Part shown: positions 22,919 through 34,541 of the stretch, piece after piece
How positions within the stretch are numbered: the stretch's first letter is position 1
Layout: each line of letters starts with the position of its first letter
Assembly: GCA_002110485.1 (NCBI GenBank)
Contig: MOWL01000007.1
Location: 186,001-250,000, forward strand
Length of the DNA stretch: 64,000 bases
Source: Emergomyces orientalis
Taxonomy: Eukaryota; Ascomycota; Eurotiomycetes; Onygenales; Ajellomycetaceae
Reading direction: 5' to 3'
Made by a program: the position numbers and the translations under genes
The notes under the pieces: generated by a model
The model's database searches: none
The model's input: the letters and a program-made list of their open reading frames with translations, nothing else
What the model was told of the DNA's origin: nothing

Positions 22919-24621
22919 TTATGTAACATAGCGAAACCTGGGATTCCGATCACCCATCTCCGAAATGTCTTCTTCCGTCATTCCCTCGATCTTGTGGTCC
23001 ATCAACCCTGCTGCCCGCGCTTTGTTGATCCTCTTATAATGGAACCACATGAACGCAAAGATCGCCGCAGAAAATCCCGTAAGCGCAAGTGTTACCCCAT
23101 GGCCCATAAGATAGCGTGGGCCGTCTTTGGTAACGTACAAGAAAGGCGTCATGATGCCACTGACGTTTCCTAACGTAAGCTGGAGACCGGTAGCGAACGT
23201 TCTTTTGCCGAACCGCGGGAGATTAGTTGGCAGCCAGGCGAGCGGTAGACCGACGCACACATACAGGCCGACCGCGACAAGGAAGCAACCGAAGTAATGG
23301 ACGCCGGAGCTACTGTCTGACATCAGAACCCCGTAGCCGGCCATAGTAATGACACAGAATATAACCGTGAATGCCGCACGGCGCTGCATGCGGTCGCTAA
23401 ACCAGGCGACAGTAAGGTAAGTGAGCGCACCCAAGGCGTAGCAAGGGATAGTCAGCGCCTGGACCTGCGGGGCAGTCCAGGTTCCGATACCCTTGATGAT
23501 GGTGGGCAGGAACGTGCTATATCCATACAGGACGGTGTCGACGCCAAACTGACTAAGACACATAAGCCAGATGGTCCAGTCTTTTGCACCCTCCTTCGCA
23601 TCTTCAATGTGGAACTGCTGCGCAGAGTCGGTCTGGCCAATTTCTAACCTGCGGCGAGCTTGCATGAGCGCTTTTTCTTCCGCATTGAGGTAGTAGGCGG
23701 TGTCCGGATCATCGGCGAGGCCAAACCATGTCGCAATACCAATGAGTATTGATGGAATGCCTTCGATGATCATAATCCAGCGCCAGCCTTTCTGGCCAGC
23801 GAGGCCACCCATGAAGCCAATGGCGTAGGCAAGCAATCCTCCACAGGCTCCGGCGAGTGCGGCAGCACTGAATAGATAGCCAACCCGCAGAGCTATCTCG
23901 CGTTTTCCGTAGAACAGTGTCATATACGCAACCAAGCCAGGGAATAGACCAGCCTCCACGCATCCAAGAAGAAAGCGGCAGGCTACCAGACCAGCGAAAT
24001 TTTGAACAACACCAGTCAAGGTGGCAATGATTCCCCATGTTACGGTGATGAAGGCAATGTAGCGTGATGCTGTGAATTTTCGAATTACAAGGTTGGACGG
24101 GACTTCCAGAAGCTAGCGGGCGAATAGTTAGCAGGTGTGAATTAATGAATGTGCAACCCGGAAAACTTTGACAGTTAGGTGCGATAGGGGCTATTTTTAG
24201 CGCGCGACCCAGGGCGAGCCGCGGGAATGCTTACACAATAAGGAATAAACAGGATTGAGACAGCGATCTGGTATTGATTGCCAGTGAGACCCAGGTCCGA
24301 CTCCATATCGTAGAGTCGAGCATTGCCGATATTCACTACAACCCGACCATCATTAGTAAATGTATACGTAATTCTCGTCTCGCCCCTACGGGTCGCGAAC
24401 ATGCTATTTAGAAAACGGATGGGAAACCAACCTCGATCCAAAAAGCTGAAGAGATACAACAGGACTAAGAAAGGAACAATATGGCGGTCCACTTTCCTCA
24501 CCAGGGCCTTCACTTTGACAGGATCAACCTCAACCGCCACTGTGTCAACTCCATCATGCTTTGTGGTCGATGAAGGCGCTGGGCTTGACGCAGGCTTTTC
24601 AGAGATCACTTTTTCGTTCAT
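22919..24621 (-). CDS. MFS transporter, anion:cation symporter (Dal5/Tna1-like) family
   Basis: Plasma-membrane major facilitator expected to import a small organic anion (allantoate, nicotinate, pantothenate or similar) with protons. Three exons, 24621-24432, 24335-24235 and 24112-22919, encode 494 residues with all phases closed. The N-terminal cytoplasmic tail is followed by helix 1 (IVPFLVLLYLFSFLDR), which leads across intron 1 into the family hallmark RVNIGNARLYDMESDLGLTG. Further recognisable parts are LLEVPSNLVIRKF, the motif RFLLGCVEAGLFPG and a soluble central loop with RRRLEIGQTDSAQQF. About 12 membrane segments are expected. The open frame extends upstream of the chosen start without another ATG. 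An NmrA-like pseudogene lies 2.5 kb away; no linked catabolic gene tells the substrate. Confidence 0.9.
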
Positions 24622-26527
24622 CTTGAAAGGGTTTGCTGAGAGCCCCCGAGAATTCGTTAGTGGCTGGGGAATCTGCAGGTGAGTTCGGCGCAGGGGTAGC
24701 TCAGACCATTTGAAGGACGGCAGAGGAGTGAGGGCAGGCAATTAAAAAAGCTGGGAGATACGGGGAAGATGAACGTTAATAAAAGCGAAGCTGTTCGGAT
24801 GGAGCACCCTAGCGGCAAGAGTAGCGCGCTTCATGATCTGCGCATGCAGGCTGGGGAAGCCTTGATTACTATTCGAATGACGGGCAGAATGTGTGGCGAA
24901 GGGTGGAGGTTGTCTGATGGGGGTAAGACGAATTAGCTGTCGGGATATGAGGAGGGGCGGGCCAACAAGGAGCACAGAGAGCAAAAAATAGCAGAAAAGG
25001 TTAGGTTATTTTCGGTGCCGAGAGTCATTAAGCTCAGGCCCAGAACAAGGATGGAAGCATTCAAAGCAAACCCGATTTTTTGCCTATCTGCTTGGCTCGT
25101 TTAAATCAATTAATAACGGTGGGGGAACCTTAGGAACCAACACCATCGACAATCCCATGGATACAGCAGGGAATAGGGACCCTGGAACCAGTCTCCTGGC
25201 TTCCACCAGGCTCTAAATCTGGTCTTCATCATTCATACATATGGAGTCTATTCGGCTAGAGTGCTTCCCGACAGAGAGGATGGATCGGTTCTTCCAACAA
25301 ACAATAATACCAAGGTGGTGTATGTTCAAGGGGTTGGCGGGAGTGGGGTTGTTAGCTGGCTGCCCCCTTATCAGCCATATTATTATTATTACTGCAAGGA
25401 CTCGCTCCAAATCTTCCCAGCTTCCTCTCAGCTCCAACCTGAACGGGTTAGTTAAAGGGCCACCATCTACCAAAGAGCTTTATAATTGGTCGTCCATGCC
25501 GTTCGCGGCAGGGGTTCTCGATGCGGGGAAATAGAACTAAAAACGAAACGCTGCGGTCCCAAAACATGGCAGAGCTCTTTTTCTCCTGTATTGCAGCCTT
25601 ATCCAGCCAGCTTATCGGGATTTAATCCCGAGAGCTGATACTGGTTTCTGATACGCTGTACTCCACATGGATAAACGTTCATCGGTACAGAGATACCTAG
25701 ATATTGACATCTGTCAAAAGGACTACATGCCCCATTTGTCAAATTACGGAGAGTAGGCACTCTTCGAACCCCCCACTTGTCGTTCGCTCCAGAATATGGG
25801 GGATCCAGGGCTAGTTCAGTGGTGATATTTTGAGTGTCGGAGCAAGCTATGGATGAGCATGAGCTTAGAAGTACCTAATTAGGGCTGGGTTCGCCGCTTC
25901 GGGAATGTTACACGAGGCAGCCCTAATCCGCAACCCTCCTTACTCATGTTTGACAAACTTTGCCATATAAAACATTGTCCGTTTCCCTCTGTTATTATAC
26001 TTCATATGTTAATGATACGGAACACTGATATTGGGGATGTTAGGATCTGCATGCAAACTCCAGCTCCAGCTTCGGGTGAATCCGCCATTTGGCTCTGGAT
26101 CCTGGGGTAGGTTTAGCTCTCCTGCGTATTCTCCATACTCCATCCTCGGCTTGCCTCCGGGCTTCTCCCACTCTTGAACCCGCGTTTTAGCTACCCACTT
26201 TTGGTTCCCCATTTAAAGAGGCTGGCTCGCCTAAGATGTTCGCTTATCCCAATTGCCTGGAGTGGAGTGGTGGGTTGGCTAACTTGAGTATGCTGTTAAT
26301 CTGGGGAATGATATAGTTAGCTCCATTTGCCCTTGGCTGGTTCATCTCCGCGCTCAAGAAGAGTTTTTACAGTCACGATAACATATCCACGCGCTCGGGG
26401 CTCCTGGACGGACCAACCCCCCAGCAATTCTGCGACTCCCAAGGTGTTTTGCTCACAGAGCTCATCCTAGCTCAATTCTGTTCAATGTTGTGAGAACGAA
26501 CGTTACAATTGGCCAGCGATAGAGCTA
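24622..26527. other. Intergenic region upstream of the MFS gene
   Basis: It should contain the MFS promoter. Short overlapping frames at 24742-25534 are random in composition. A short TATTATTATTATT tract lies near 25378. No supported gene. Confidence 0.45.
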
Positions 26528-26905
26528 TTATCGCTTGTAAAACTCTGTTTTCATCAGCATGCCAATTTCTCCAAACCCTTCGAAAAAGCTGCAGCGGTGC
26601 GGTTGAGTCATGCAGCGGAACCCTTCGGCTCTGATATAGACTCCGTTACCAGAAGCCAGATATGTTGGCCTGTAGTAGTAGCACCAGGCAGTATTTGACA
26701 CTTTTCCATGATTCAGGCCATGGCAAGACACTACAATAGCGCTGCCAACTTTAACCATCAAATTCTGGAAGATTCTTACAGTACCTTGGGTGTGTGCATT
26801 GGAAAACACCTCCTGAAGCCTGACTAATACAGCACAAGCTTCCATTGTTCGTTTATTAATCCATATGTTGAAGCTAGTGCATTCCGCTCTTCGCTTCCTG
26901 GGCAT
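26528..26905 (-). CDS. Unrecognised 125-codon open frame
   Basis: ATG at 26905 opens 125 codons. The protein is basic, starting MPRKRRAEC, and has several Cys and aromatic residues (NTAWCYYYRPTYLASG, GFRCM). It has no signal peptide and no domain I can name. Sequence upstream of the ATG on the same strand contains a near-repeat of two short phrases (TTTATTCCGGAAAT and TTTCGTTCCGGAAAC), hinting at duplicated or decayed coding sequence. It may be a chance frame or a fragment of an old gene; it sits 240 bp from the start of the decayed NmrA-like gene on the other strand. Confidence 0.2.
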   Translation of the reverse strand: MPRKRRAECTSFNIWINKRTMEACAVLVRLQEVFSNAHTQGTVRIFQNLMVKVGSAIVVSCHGLNHGKVSNTAWCYYYRPTYLASGNGVYIRAEGFRCMTQPHRCSFFEGFGEIGMLMKTEFYKR

Positions 26906-27146
26906 AGCGATAATTGCCGTTTCCGGAACGAAACCGCGATCGTATGTGCATAACAGGATAAAATGAGCCTGTGGCTGTCAACTATTTCCGGAATAAAGCC
27001 GCAGTCTCGACACGACCACTGAAGAAATGCATCGGCTTCTACCTGAGCATTTATTAGGTGATGGTAGTGAAATCAGTCAATAAAGAGAGAGCAAGCCTTA
27101 CCATAACGATGTAAATATCATCCCATACTCCTGCTAATTCTCTAGC

Positions 27147-28269
27147 ATGATGGCTCGAGTTCCGCCTTGTCAGCATCAATTTGTCCGCCACGCCAACATC
27201 CTGACAACTCAGATTAGGACAGTAATGTTGATTGGTGTAAGTCGAGCCTCTATGCAGTCATTGACTCTTCTACCGCGAATATACAACTGATGTGCAGACA
27301 CCCGCCTTTAGGCTGGAGGTAATCTTGGCCCACCTGTCCTGGACGAATTTCTCAAATCGACTTTCGACATCACTGTTCTTGCCCGCGAGGCATCAACTTC
27401 AACATACCCAATAAATACCAAAGTTGTCAAATCAGATTTCTCCGTATATTCTCTCACTGAGGCCTTTAAGGACCAAGACGCTGTCATAAGTATTGTTGGT
27501 CCCTCTGCCTTCACAGAGCAGAAGAAAATTGTCGATGCGGCAATCGCAGCGGGAGTAAAGATCTTTATTCCTAACGAATATGGAAGCGATACCAAGAATC
27601 CTGAAGTTATAAAAATTGCCCCAGTACTAGCTGGAAAACGCACACTGGTGGAATATCTTGAGAAACAGCAAGATAAGCTTACATGGACGGTTCTCATTCC
27701 GGGACTATTTGCCGATTGGGTTGGTTTTTTATCTCCCTCTTGTGCCTTTGCCTGCAGGGAATCAATAGATAGATGGCAGTTGTCTTCGTATCTATGATTC
27801 GTTAATAATTTCTACCATCCCTTTTGGGCATCACACACGGATTCCTACAATATGATATTCCTAGCAAATCCACAATTATCTGGGATGACGGAAACGTTCC
27901 TGTGAGCCAGTCAACCCAGCAGCAAGTCGGGCGCGCCTTGGTGGCTATTCTCGAGCACTCCAGCGAGACTGCGAACCAATACGTCTATGTGTCCTCATAT
28001 ACAGTGACAGCAAACGAGATCCTTACCGCCTTCGAGAAAGCCACAGAAAGCAAATGGAAGGTGGAAAGGATTGATCTCGAGCAAGTACTTTCCGCAGCGA
28101 AAGAGAAGGTTGCAAACGGGGAGGTCAATCTTGAAGTTATTCGGGATCTGATTCGAGCTGCTTGCTATACAAAGAAGCATACTGCGATTTCCGCAAGTTC
28201 TTGTGGAATGATAGACTTGGTCTGAAGGAGGAAAGCTTGGACGATGTGATAAAAGGGTTAATTGAGTAA
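27147..28269 (+). pseudogene. Decayed NmrA-like / isoflavone-reductase-like NAD(P)-binding gene
   Basis: An atypical SDR of the NmrA type, now apparently disabled. Exon 1 (27147-27236) ends RTVMLIG and splices in phase with exon 2 (27312-27719), giving the Rossmann turn GAGGNLGPPVL, then VLAREAST, KIFIPNEYGS and WTVLIPGLFADW. Exon 3 should start at 27827 (GITHGFLQYDIPSKS, TIIWDDGNVPV, ANQYVYVSS), but the bases before it (27825-27826) are TG instead of AG, and two TAA codons lie just upstream in that frame, so I find no usable acceptor. Near 28181 the frame shifts: the expected end (CDFRKFLWNDRLGL, then ESLDDVIKGLIE, stop at 28267-28269) is in another frame. The family's likely start position also reads CTG, though ATGs upstream are in frame. 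A non-canonical acceptor could rescue the intron but not the shift. Confidence 0.72.
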
Positions 28270-28558
28270 ATGTGTGTGCGGCATGGTTTGAATGATTTAA
28301 AGCTTTCTAGATATTCCAAAAAGTGTCAAATTTTTATCTATCCCTCATCTGCTGGGGAGCTGATTGGTCTCTGCTCAGCTGCGCGCTTAACGAGGGTTTA
28401 TGTGAATTTCAATCTATTAGGCAATTCAATTCTATGTATATGATTAACTTCGTTCGTACGGAGCATATTCCGCACGGTTTTGTTTTTATTTCGCCAAATT
28501 CAAAATAGACCCATGGTTCCCAATATCCATCGACCCCCTAATTAACGATCCAATAAAA

Positions 28559-29912
28559 TCAATATGACTTCGGCAACCCAAGCACCCTTTCGCCAATATA
28601 ATTGCAAATCATCTCGCGACTAACAGGGGCAATGCGCGGAATAAAAGCCTCCCTCAAGTATCTCTCGACATGATACTCCCTCGCATATCCCATACCGCCA
28701 TGAGTCATCACTGCTCTCTCACACGCTTTGAAAGCAGCTTCAGCAGCTAGGTATTTGGCCGCGTTTGCATATTCACCCGACGTGTAACCGTCATCGTACA
28801 TCCTGGCTGCCTGGTAGACCATTAACCGAGCAGCTTCCAGGCTCATCCATGAATCAGCTAATGGGTGCTGAATGCCTTGGTTTTGCCCAATTGATCGACC
28901 GAATACCTGTCTCTCATTTGCGTATATCGCCGCCCGTCGTAGCGCTGCGTAGCCAAGTCCTAGAGCCTCTGCGGCAATCAAGATGCGCTCAGCATTCATG
29001 CCGTGCATTATCATTTTAAATCCGTTATTTTCCTCGCCAATCATATCGGTAGCGGGGACTTTCCAATTTTCGAAAAAGAGGGTATTAGTGTCGACTGCGG
29101 CACGGCCCATTTTGGGGATTTCGGACACATCTACCTGCGCCCTATCGAGATCCGTGTAGAATAGTGATAGGCCTTGTGATGGTTTTGTAACTTTGTCCAA
29201 TGGGGTGGTTCGAGCGAGTATTAAGATCTTTTCTGCATGCTGGGCTGTGGATATCCAGATCTTCGAGCCTTTCAGGACGTAATGATCACCATCTCGGGTA
29301 GCCATTGACCGCAATTTCAATGTGTCAAGTCCGGTATTAGGCTCGGTAACGCCAAAGCAAGCACGGTCACGGCCTTGGATTAGTGGAATCAGGAACCGCT
29401 CCTTTTGTTCCGCATTACCAAACTTCACGACAGGCTCTAAACCAAAAATATTCATATGTACCGAAGACGCGCCAGACATGCCAGCCCCTGACTCGGATAT
29501 GGTCTGCATCATTACCGCAGCTTCTGAAATTCCCAATTGAGATCCGCCGTATTCTGTGGGCATACAGATACCCAGCCAGCCATCTTTGGCCAGCGCGGCT
29601 TGGAAATCGAGGGGATAGCGTTTTGTTTCCTCGGCATTCAGCCAGTACTCATCGGGGAATTTAGAGCATATTTTAGCTATTGATTCGCGAATTGTGCGCT
29701 GTGACTCAGTCCAGTCAGGGTCGTGGGCCTGTAGGTACTCTGTTGCTTTGGCATGGAGAGATCTATGCCCAATGCGCGGCGACAGAGATGAATATAGGTA
29801 TTTCGGACCACGTATACATCTCGTTGATATCTGTCAAAATTAGTCAAAGATATTAACAAAAGTCAAAGAGCTTCTTTACCAGTTTCTGTCTTATCGGCGA
29901 GAGGAAAGTCAT
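28559..29912 (-). CDS. Acyl-CoA dehydrogenase, probably mitochondrial
   Basis: FAD enzyme expected to introduce a 2,3-double bond into an acyl-CoA and pass electrons to ETF. Two exons, 29912-29880 and 29830-28559, give 434 residues in phase. The first ~30 residues (MTFLSPIRQKLISTRCIRG) are basic and Ser-rich, like a mitochondrial leader. Family signatures present are DGWLGICMPTEYGGSQLG, CFGVTEPNTGLDT and GSKIWISTAQHAE, then the C-terminal HGGMGYAREYHVERYLREAF. Where many relatives carry a catalytic Glu in YEGT, this protein has RIAPVSREM; a Glu at about 292 (GMNAERIL) sits at the alternative base position used by isovaleryl- and long-chain-type enzymes. It is divergent from the CoA-transferase gene, 386 bp between starts, which suggests joint control and a shared substrate. 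The substrate is not determinable here. Confidence 0.9.
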
Positions 29913-30298
29913 CGTGAGGGACGAGGTGAAAGAAATAGACAACCGAAGCTGGGTTTATTTTCTAGGAGAGGCGCTTACTGCTACTTTATCGTTGTGAAGA
30001 AATCTATCATTTTGCTGTTAGCTGCAGCAGAGTTCTGATTGCTGAGCCGGCAGAGGCCCGCATTGGTGTGGGTTATGCATTCGGCCAGGTACCGAACGCG
30101 GGGGAAAGCCGGAGTGGTTAAAATGCCGATTTGCCGAAGGGTATATTCACAAATTGCCGAGACAAGGTTTCGTGAATTTCAGAAAATTTATCACGACCAA
30201 TAAATTATAATAGTAAACATTTGCTAACAAGAGGGTAAAGAATTGGGAAGTAGCATCGACTTACGTGTGCTCAATTTTAAGCTCAGCAAACCAAGACC
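29913..30298. promoter_or_regulatory. Shared bidirectional promoter region
   Basis: The 386 bp between the divergent start codons of the acyl-CoA dehydrogenase and the CoA-transferase must carry both promoters. It is short for this window, where most intergenic gaps exceed 500 bp. I saw no strong TATA sequence or obvious palindromic operator. Confidence 0.6.
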
Positions 30299-31994
30299 AT
30301 GGGGTTTTTTATTTCACAAAGCAGGGGTCTAGGACTTAGTCTTTTTCGCAAGGGTTCAACTCGTGGCGCAAACGTCCTGAGGCATCGACAGAGTCCATAT
30401 CTTTCACGGAAGCTCTACTCCTCGACTACTTCCCCTGATGGAGTGAAGCGTGATTCTTTCGGGGCGCTACATGGATTTAAGATACTGGATCTAACTCGAA
30501 TATTAGCTGTAGGTCTCGGGCCATGTTTACAATCATTCTAGACATAGCCAAGCTAACTGCTATTTCTATTCTTAACAAAACACCTAGGGACCATTTTGTA
30601 CACAGATATTGGCAGATTATGGTGCAGATGTAATCAAAGTCGAGCAGCCTGGAAAAGGTGTAAGTAGAAAATCATATAGCTGGGTTGGAGCTTGAAAAAT
30701 TATATTAATGTGGGCTAATTGCGATATGAATCAGGATGATACGAGATACTGGAGAACAGACGGAGAGGGTGAAAAATGGACGACAGATGGAATATCATGT
30801 TATTTCGCATGTGTAAATCGCAATAAACGTTCCGTTACCTTAAACCTGAAAAACGAAAAAGGCCGGGAGATTTTACTTGATCTGGTTAAACGAGCAGACG
30901 TGGTGTAGGTTCCAGATTATATCCGCAACTGAAGGCGCTGCTGATATTCTGAAGCGTCGAAAATTTTGTCCCTGGAAAAATGGACGAGCTCGGCATTGGC
31001 TATGAAGTCCTTTCAAAAATAAACCCTGCCATCATCCATGCCAGCATTTCAGGTACGTGATACTCCCAAATTCTATCCTAGCAGTGGTTTTGACATTGCA
31101 TTAGGGTACGGTGCCGCAGGGCCATATGCCCAACGGGCTGGCTACGACATCATTGCTGCAGCAGAAGGTGGTTTACTTCACATAACTGGAGAATCAGATG
31201 GGCCACCTACCAAACCCGGAATTGGCTTGACGGATCTGTGTACGGGATTGTACATGCACGGAGCGATAATGGCGGCGTTGCAAGCTAGGCATCGGACCGG
31301 AAAAGGCCAAAAACTCGACGGTTCTCTCTTCGAAACCCAGTTATCAATGTTAATCAATGTTGCAAGCAGTTGGTTGAATATGGGACAGGAAGCTCAACGA
31401 TGGGGGACCGCTCACCCGAGCATCGTTCCATACGAAGCTTTCAAAACAAAGGATTCTCACCTTGTTCTAGGAGCAACGAATAATAGGCAATTCGGAGTCC
31501 TCGCAGAGCGCCTGGGAAGGCCAGATTTGGCAACCGACGAAAAATTCTTAACAAACGATTCAAGAGTGCGCAATCGAATTGAACTTAATGGCATCTTGTA
31601 CGGCCTGTTCAAAGTTAAAACGACGGACGAGTGGCTCGACGTCTTTGAGAACAGCGGGATGCCATACGGTCCAATTAACAACCTAGAGAAGGTATTTAAC
31701 CACACTCAAGCTCAGGCTAGACAAATGGTGCAATCTATCGACTTCGATGCTGCCGTTGGTGGAAGTTTTAAGGTAACAGGTATGTGTATCCCCCCGGACT
31801 AACCGTTCATTCCAAATTTGATACTAATGTATCAAACGGAATATGAAATAGGTTTTCCAGTCAAATTCAGCAACACCGAAGCATCAATTCGGAACAACCC
31901 TCCTCTTTTGGGAGAGCATACGAACGACGTGCTCCAGGAGCTTGGCCTTTCGAAAGAAAAGTTAGCGGGCCTGCGACGGGACAAAGTTATATAA
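30299..31994 (+). CDS. Family III CoA-transferase (CaiB/BaiF type), probably mitochondrial
   Basis: Transfers CoA between carboxylic acids. Six exons, 30299-30508, 30588-30659, 30735-30904, 30955-31052, 31105-31779 and 31852-31994, give 455 residues with all phases closed. A basic, Ser/Arg-rich leader (SPYLSRKLYSSTT) suggests import into mitochondria. Family signatures are LDLTRILAGPFCTQILADYG (across intron 1), DVIKVEQPG, VNRNKRSVTLNL, ENFVPGKMDELG, GYGAAGPYAQRAGYD and GIGLTDLCTGLYMHG. The Asp in the last motif (about Asp227) matches the catalytic Asp that forms acyl-anhydride and aspartyl-CoA intermediates. Closest in character to succinyl-CoA:glutarate-type enzymes, but substrate choice cannot be read. 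With the divergent dehydrogenase it could form activate-then-oxidise steps for a dicarboxylate or short acid (inference). Confidence 0.92.
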
Positions 31995-32755
31995 TATCAA
32001 TTTAGTAATAGACTGCTCATTCCACAGATTGTCCGCAATCCATTATCTAGACTGAACAGATTATTATGATAATACTATGTAAAGCTCCAACATGAAGCCA
32101 CTTCACGGAGTGAAATCGCGCCGTACTTTCCGCAGACTTTGGCTCCGGCAAGCATGCGACGGCTAGGAAAAGCTCTAGGCCAACAGCATCCATATAGGTA
32201 TTGAAGGGCGTTGCCTCCAACAGAGCTAAGGACATCGAAATCCATGTTAAAATGGAAAGAGTAATAGACATGTCGTCCCTTTACCATAAGTATCTGACGC
32301 TGAATTGCTATCGACTCTACCCCAACATATCCCAGAATACGGTGAAATGCTGGAGGTTTAACTTCAAAACATCATGGCATAATAGGGGGTAAGTCACATG
32401 ATATCAAACCCCCTCTCTGGCTCAGCCAACATGTTCCTTCCCCTGAAATCGCCGCCGAGCCGAAGACGGCAACAATAGAAGAACAAACAATAGAAGAAAT
32501 AGAAAGGAAAGAGGACATCCAATATATACCTTGGTAACACCGCACACAATGATAGCTCTGGGGCTGCTTTCAGATCAAAGTCTCTCAAACTCGCTCGCTG
32601 ATCACCTCGGAGGCTCCATCCACACCTTGCAACCCCATATGACTCAGAGTGCAACAAACCCTTAGGCCGGGTTCTGGTTTCTGATCGATCAATCATTTGT
32701 GTTTTTTGATTATTTCCTGGACGTTCAGGACAGTCGTACGGTACAACCATAGATC
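31995..32755. other. Intergenic region upstream of the DUF1275 gene
   Basis: Contains the 3' untranslated region of the CoA-transferase gene and the promoter of the next gene on the same strand. Frames on the minus strand (to 118 codons) are not protein-like. No other feature seen. Confidence 0.5.
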
Positions 32756-33721
32756 ATGATGGCAGGCAATCCACACCCAGAAGCACAATCTTCTGAGGCT
32801 GTCAATGGTGAAGAGTTTAGGGATGTGGAAGCAAACCCGGAACAATTGTCCAGTGATACAGACACAAGGCCATGGATCGTGCGCTATTTAGCCCAGGACG
32901 TCAGTACGGAACATGCAGATCTAATATTTCTGATATGCTATTTCCTGTCGGGCCTCAGCGACAGCTCTGCTTACAGAGCCTGGGGCTGTTTCGTTAGCAT
33001 GCAAACCGGTAAGATTAAACCACACTGGGTATCCACCACATATATTTGTCTATGTTTAGGGAGCGGGTGGACCATCACCTCATCGCTGACCTCGCCATAA
33101 CCAGGAAACACCGTATTTCTCGGGTTGGGGGCGTCTGATACCCTCGATCAAACAACATACCATTGGCTCAAGGCACTAGTTTCAATTCTTTCTTTCCTCG
33201 CGGGAAGCGCAGTATACTCTAAAACCCAATACTTCGGACCTCAAAACAGACGTACCTTACTCGTCAATTTCGGTTCTCAGACACTCATCGTCAGCGTGGC
33301 AGCGTCCCTGCTACAGTCTGGTGTAATCGAAGATTCCGGTGTGGTTACCGACAATCATGGTTTCCTGAAACTCATACCATTGTCCTTAGTCGCATTCCAA
33401 TGTGCTGGTCAGATGGCAGCAAGTCGATTACTTTCCTTCCCCGAGATCCCAACAACCGTGTTGACAAGCTTATATTATGATCTGGTTTCTGAACCTGGAA
33501 TTTTACAGCCATTTGGCAGAAACAAAAGACGAAACCGACGCATTACCTCCATTATTGGTGTTATTGGGGGTTCAGTTATTGGAGGTTGGCTTTCCAAAAG
33601 CACAGGGAGGATCTCGCCCGCCTTATGGATTACCGCAGCGTCGAAATTTGCCATTTCGACCATTTGGCTTTTCTGGAAACAGGACGGTGGTAAAGCGCAA
33701 GGGAATTCAACAGCCTCCTGA
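32756..33721 (+). CDS. DUF1275 (YoaK-like) integral membrane protein
   Basis: Two exons, 32756-33008 and 33105-33721, give 289 residues; the 96 bp intron splits a Gly codon and the phase closes. After a ~45-residue acidic tail come hydrophobic segments typical of the family: ADLIFLICYFLSGLSDSSAY, then GNTVFLGLGASD at the exon junction, WLKALVSILSFLAGSAVYS, LIVSVAASLLQSGV, LIPLSLVAFQCAGQMAASR, ITSIIGVIGGSVIGGWLSK and PALWITAASKFAISTIWLFW. About six to seven membrane helices are expected. The motif FLxGLSDS followed by MQTGN is the DUF1275 signature as I know it. A transport or membrane-domain role is suspected for this family, but its function is not established. Two ATG codons in tandem (32756 and 32759) are both usable starts. 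Confidence 0.88.
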
Positions 33722-34541
33722 ATAGGCGAACATTATATATGAATCTATATTATCCTTGCTGCCTTCGATACTCTTATGATTATGGTGGTCCATTGATAGT
33801 ACGAGGCCGCGTTCCATCAATGCTGTTTCGTATGGCCTCTGCTTAACACTATTGGGCACCCCCCGCAAGCCAACGCTTGATTGACGCCTGTTCCGGACAA
33901 ATTCTGACATGGTATGGCGAATATACGTCCCACTAGCCACTAACGAGTTGTAATGTTTAATGTTGATGTGGATCCAGATCAAAGCTTGACAGAGATTACG
34001 CCATCCAGCGAAAAATGTCAACACCAAGGGTTTCCCAATGAGCAGGTTTATCGACAGACATCATGATATAGCTTTCTCCGCACCCGAAGGTTGCGATAAT
34101 TGCTATTACCGTTTCTCCTCGGTGGAGAGTAATGAGCAAAGCGTATGGGATTTTCATGCCACTAGGCAAGAGCAGTTACATGCAACACTGTCCCACATTC
34201 TATATGTGATATGATAACTGTCTACTTGGGCTATATTTACTGAAGCGTATGAAGGGCGGTGGAAAATTAATGATAAAAGCGATTCTATGGCGAAAATATT
34301 ATATAGGAAATAGTACTTAGCAATAATCAGTAATCAATGCACACCGTATTGTACCTTACAATATGGAGCAAGGCTCAGGAATATTTGTAACTGTACGAAA
34401 GAAGTGCTGATTCATGGTTTCTTCAATATGAAAGTCATCAAATTTTCTCCGTACCGTGGCCTTTGGGTGAAATTTTGCTAATTTCAAAATAACTCCAGGA
34501 AGCGCTGAGAACCCAACTTGTATTCATCAGCAGAACTGGCA
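33722..34541. other. AT-rich intergenic DNA at start of gene-poor block
   Basis: Nothing beyond the 3' untranslated region of the DUF1275 gene and AT-rich sequence is seen. Short frames have random composition. Confidence 0.5.

Noticed and set aside
30101..30135. GCCGGAGTGGTTAAAATGCC as part of a tRNA gene
   Set aside because: It resembles the first arm of a leucine/serine tRNA, but no B box, anticodon arm or matching acceptor stem follows within 120 bases.
32394..32750. 118-codon minus-strand frame upstream of the DUF1275 gene
   Set aside because: It is antisense to the probable promoter and leader, has a Phe/Tyr/Cys-rich low-complexity stretch and no recognisable domain.
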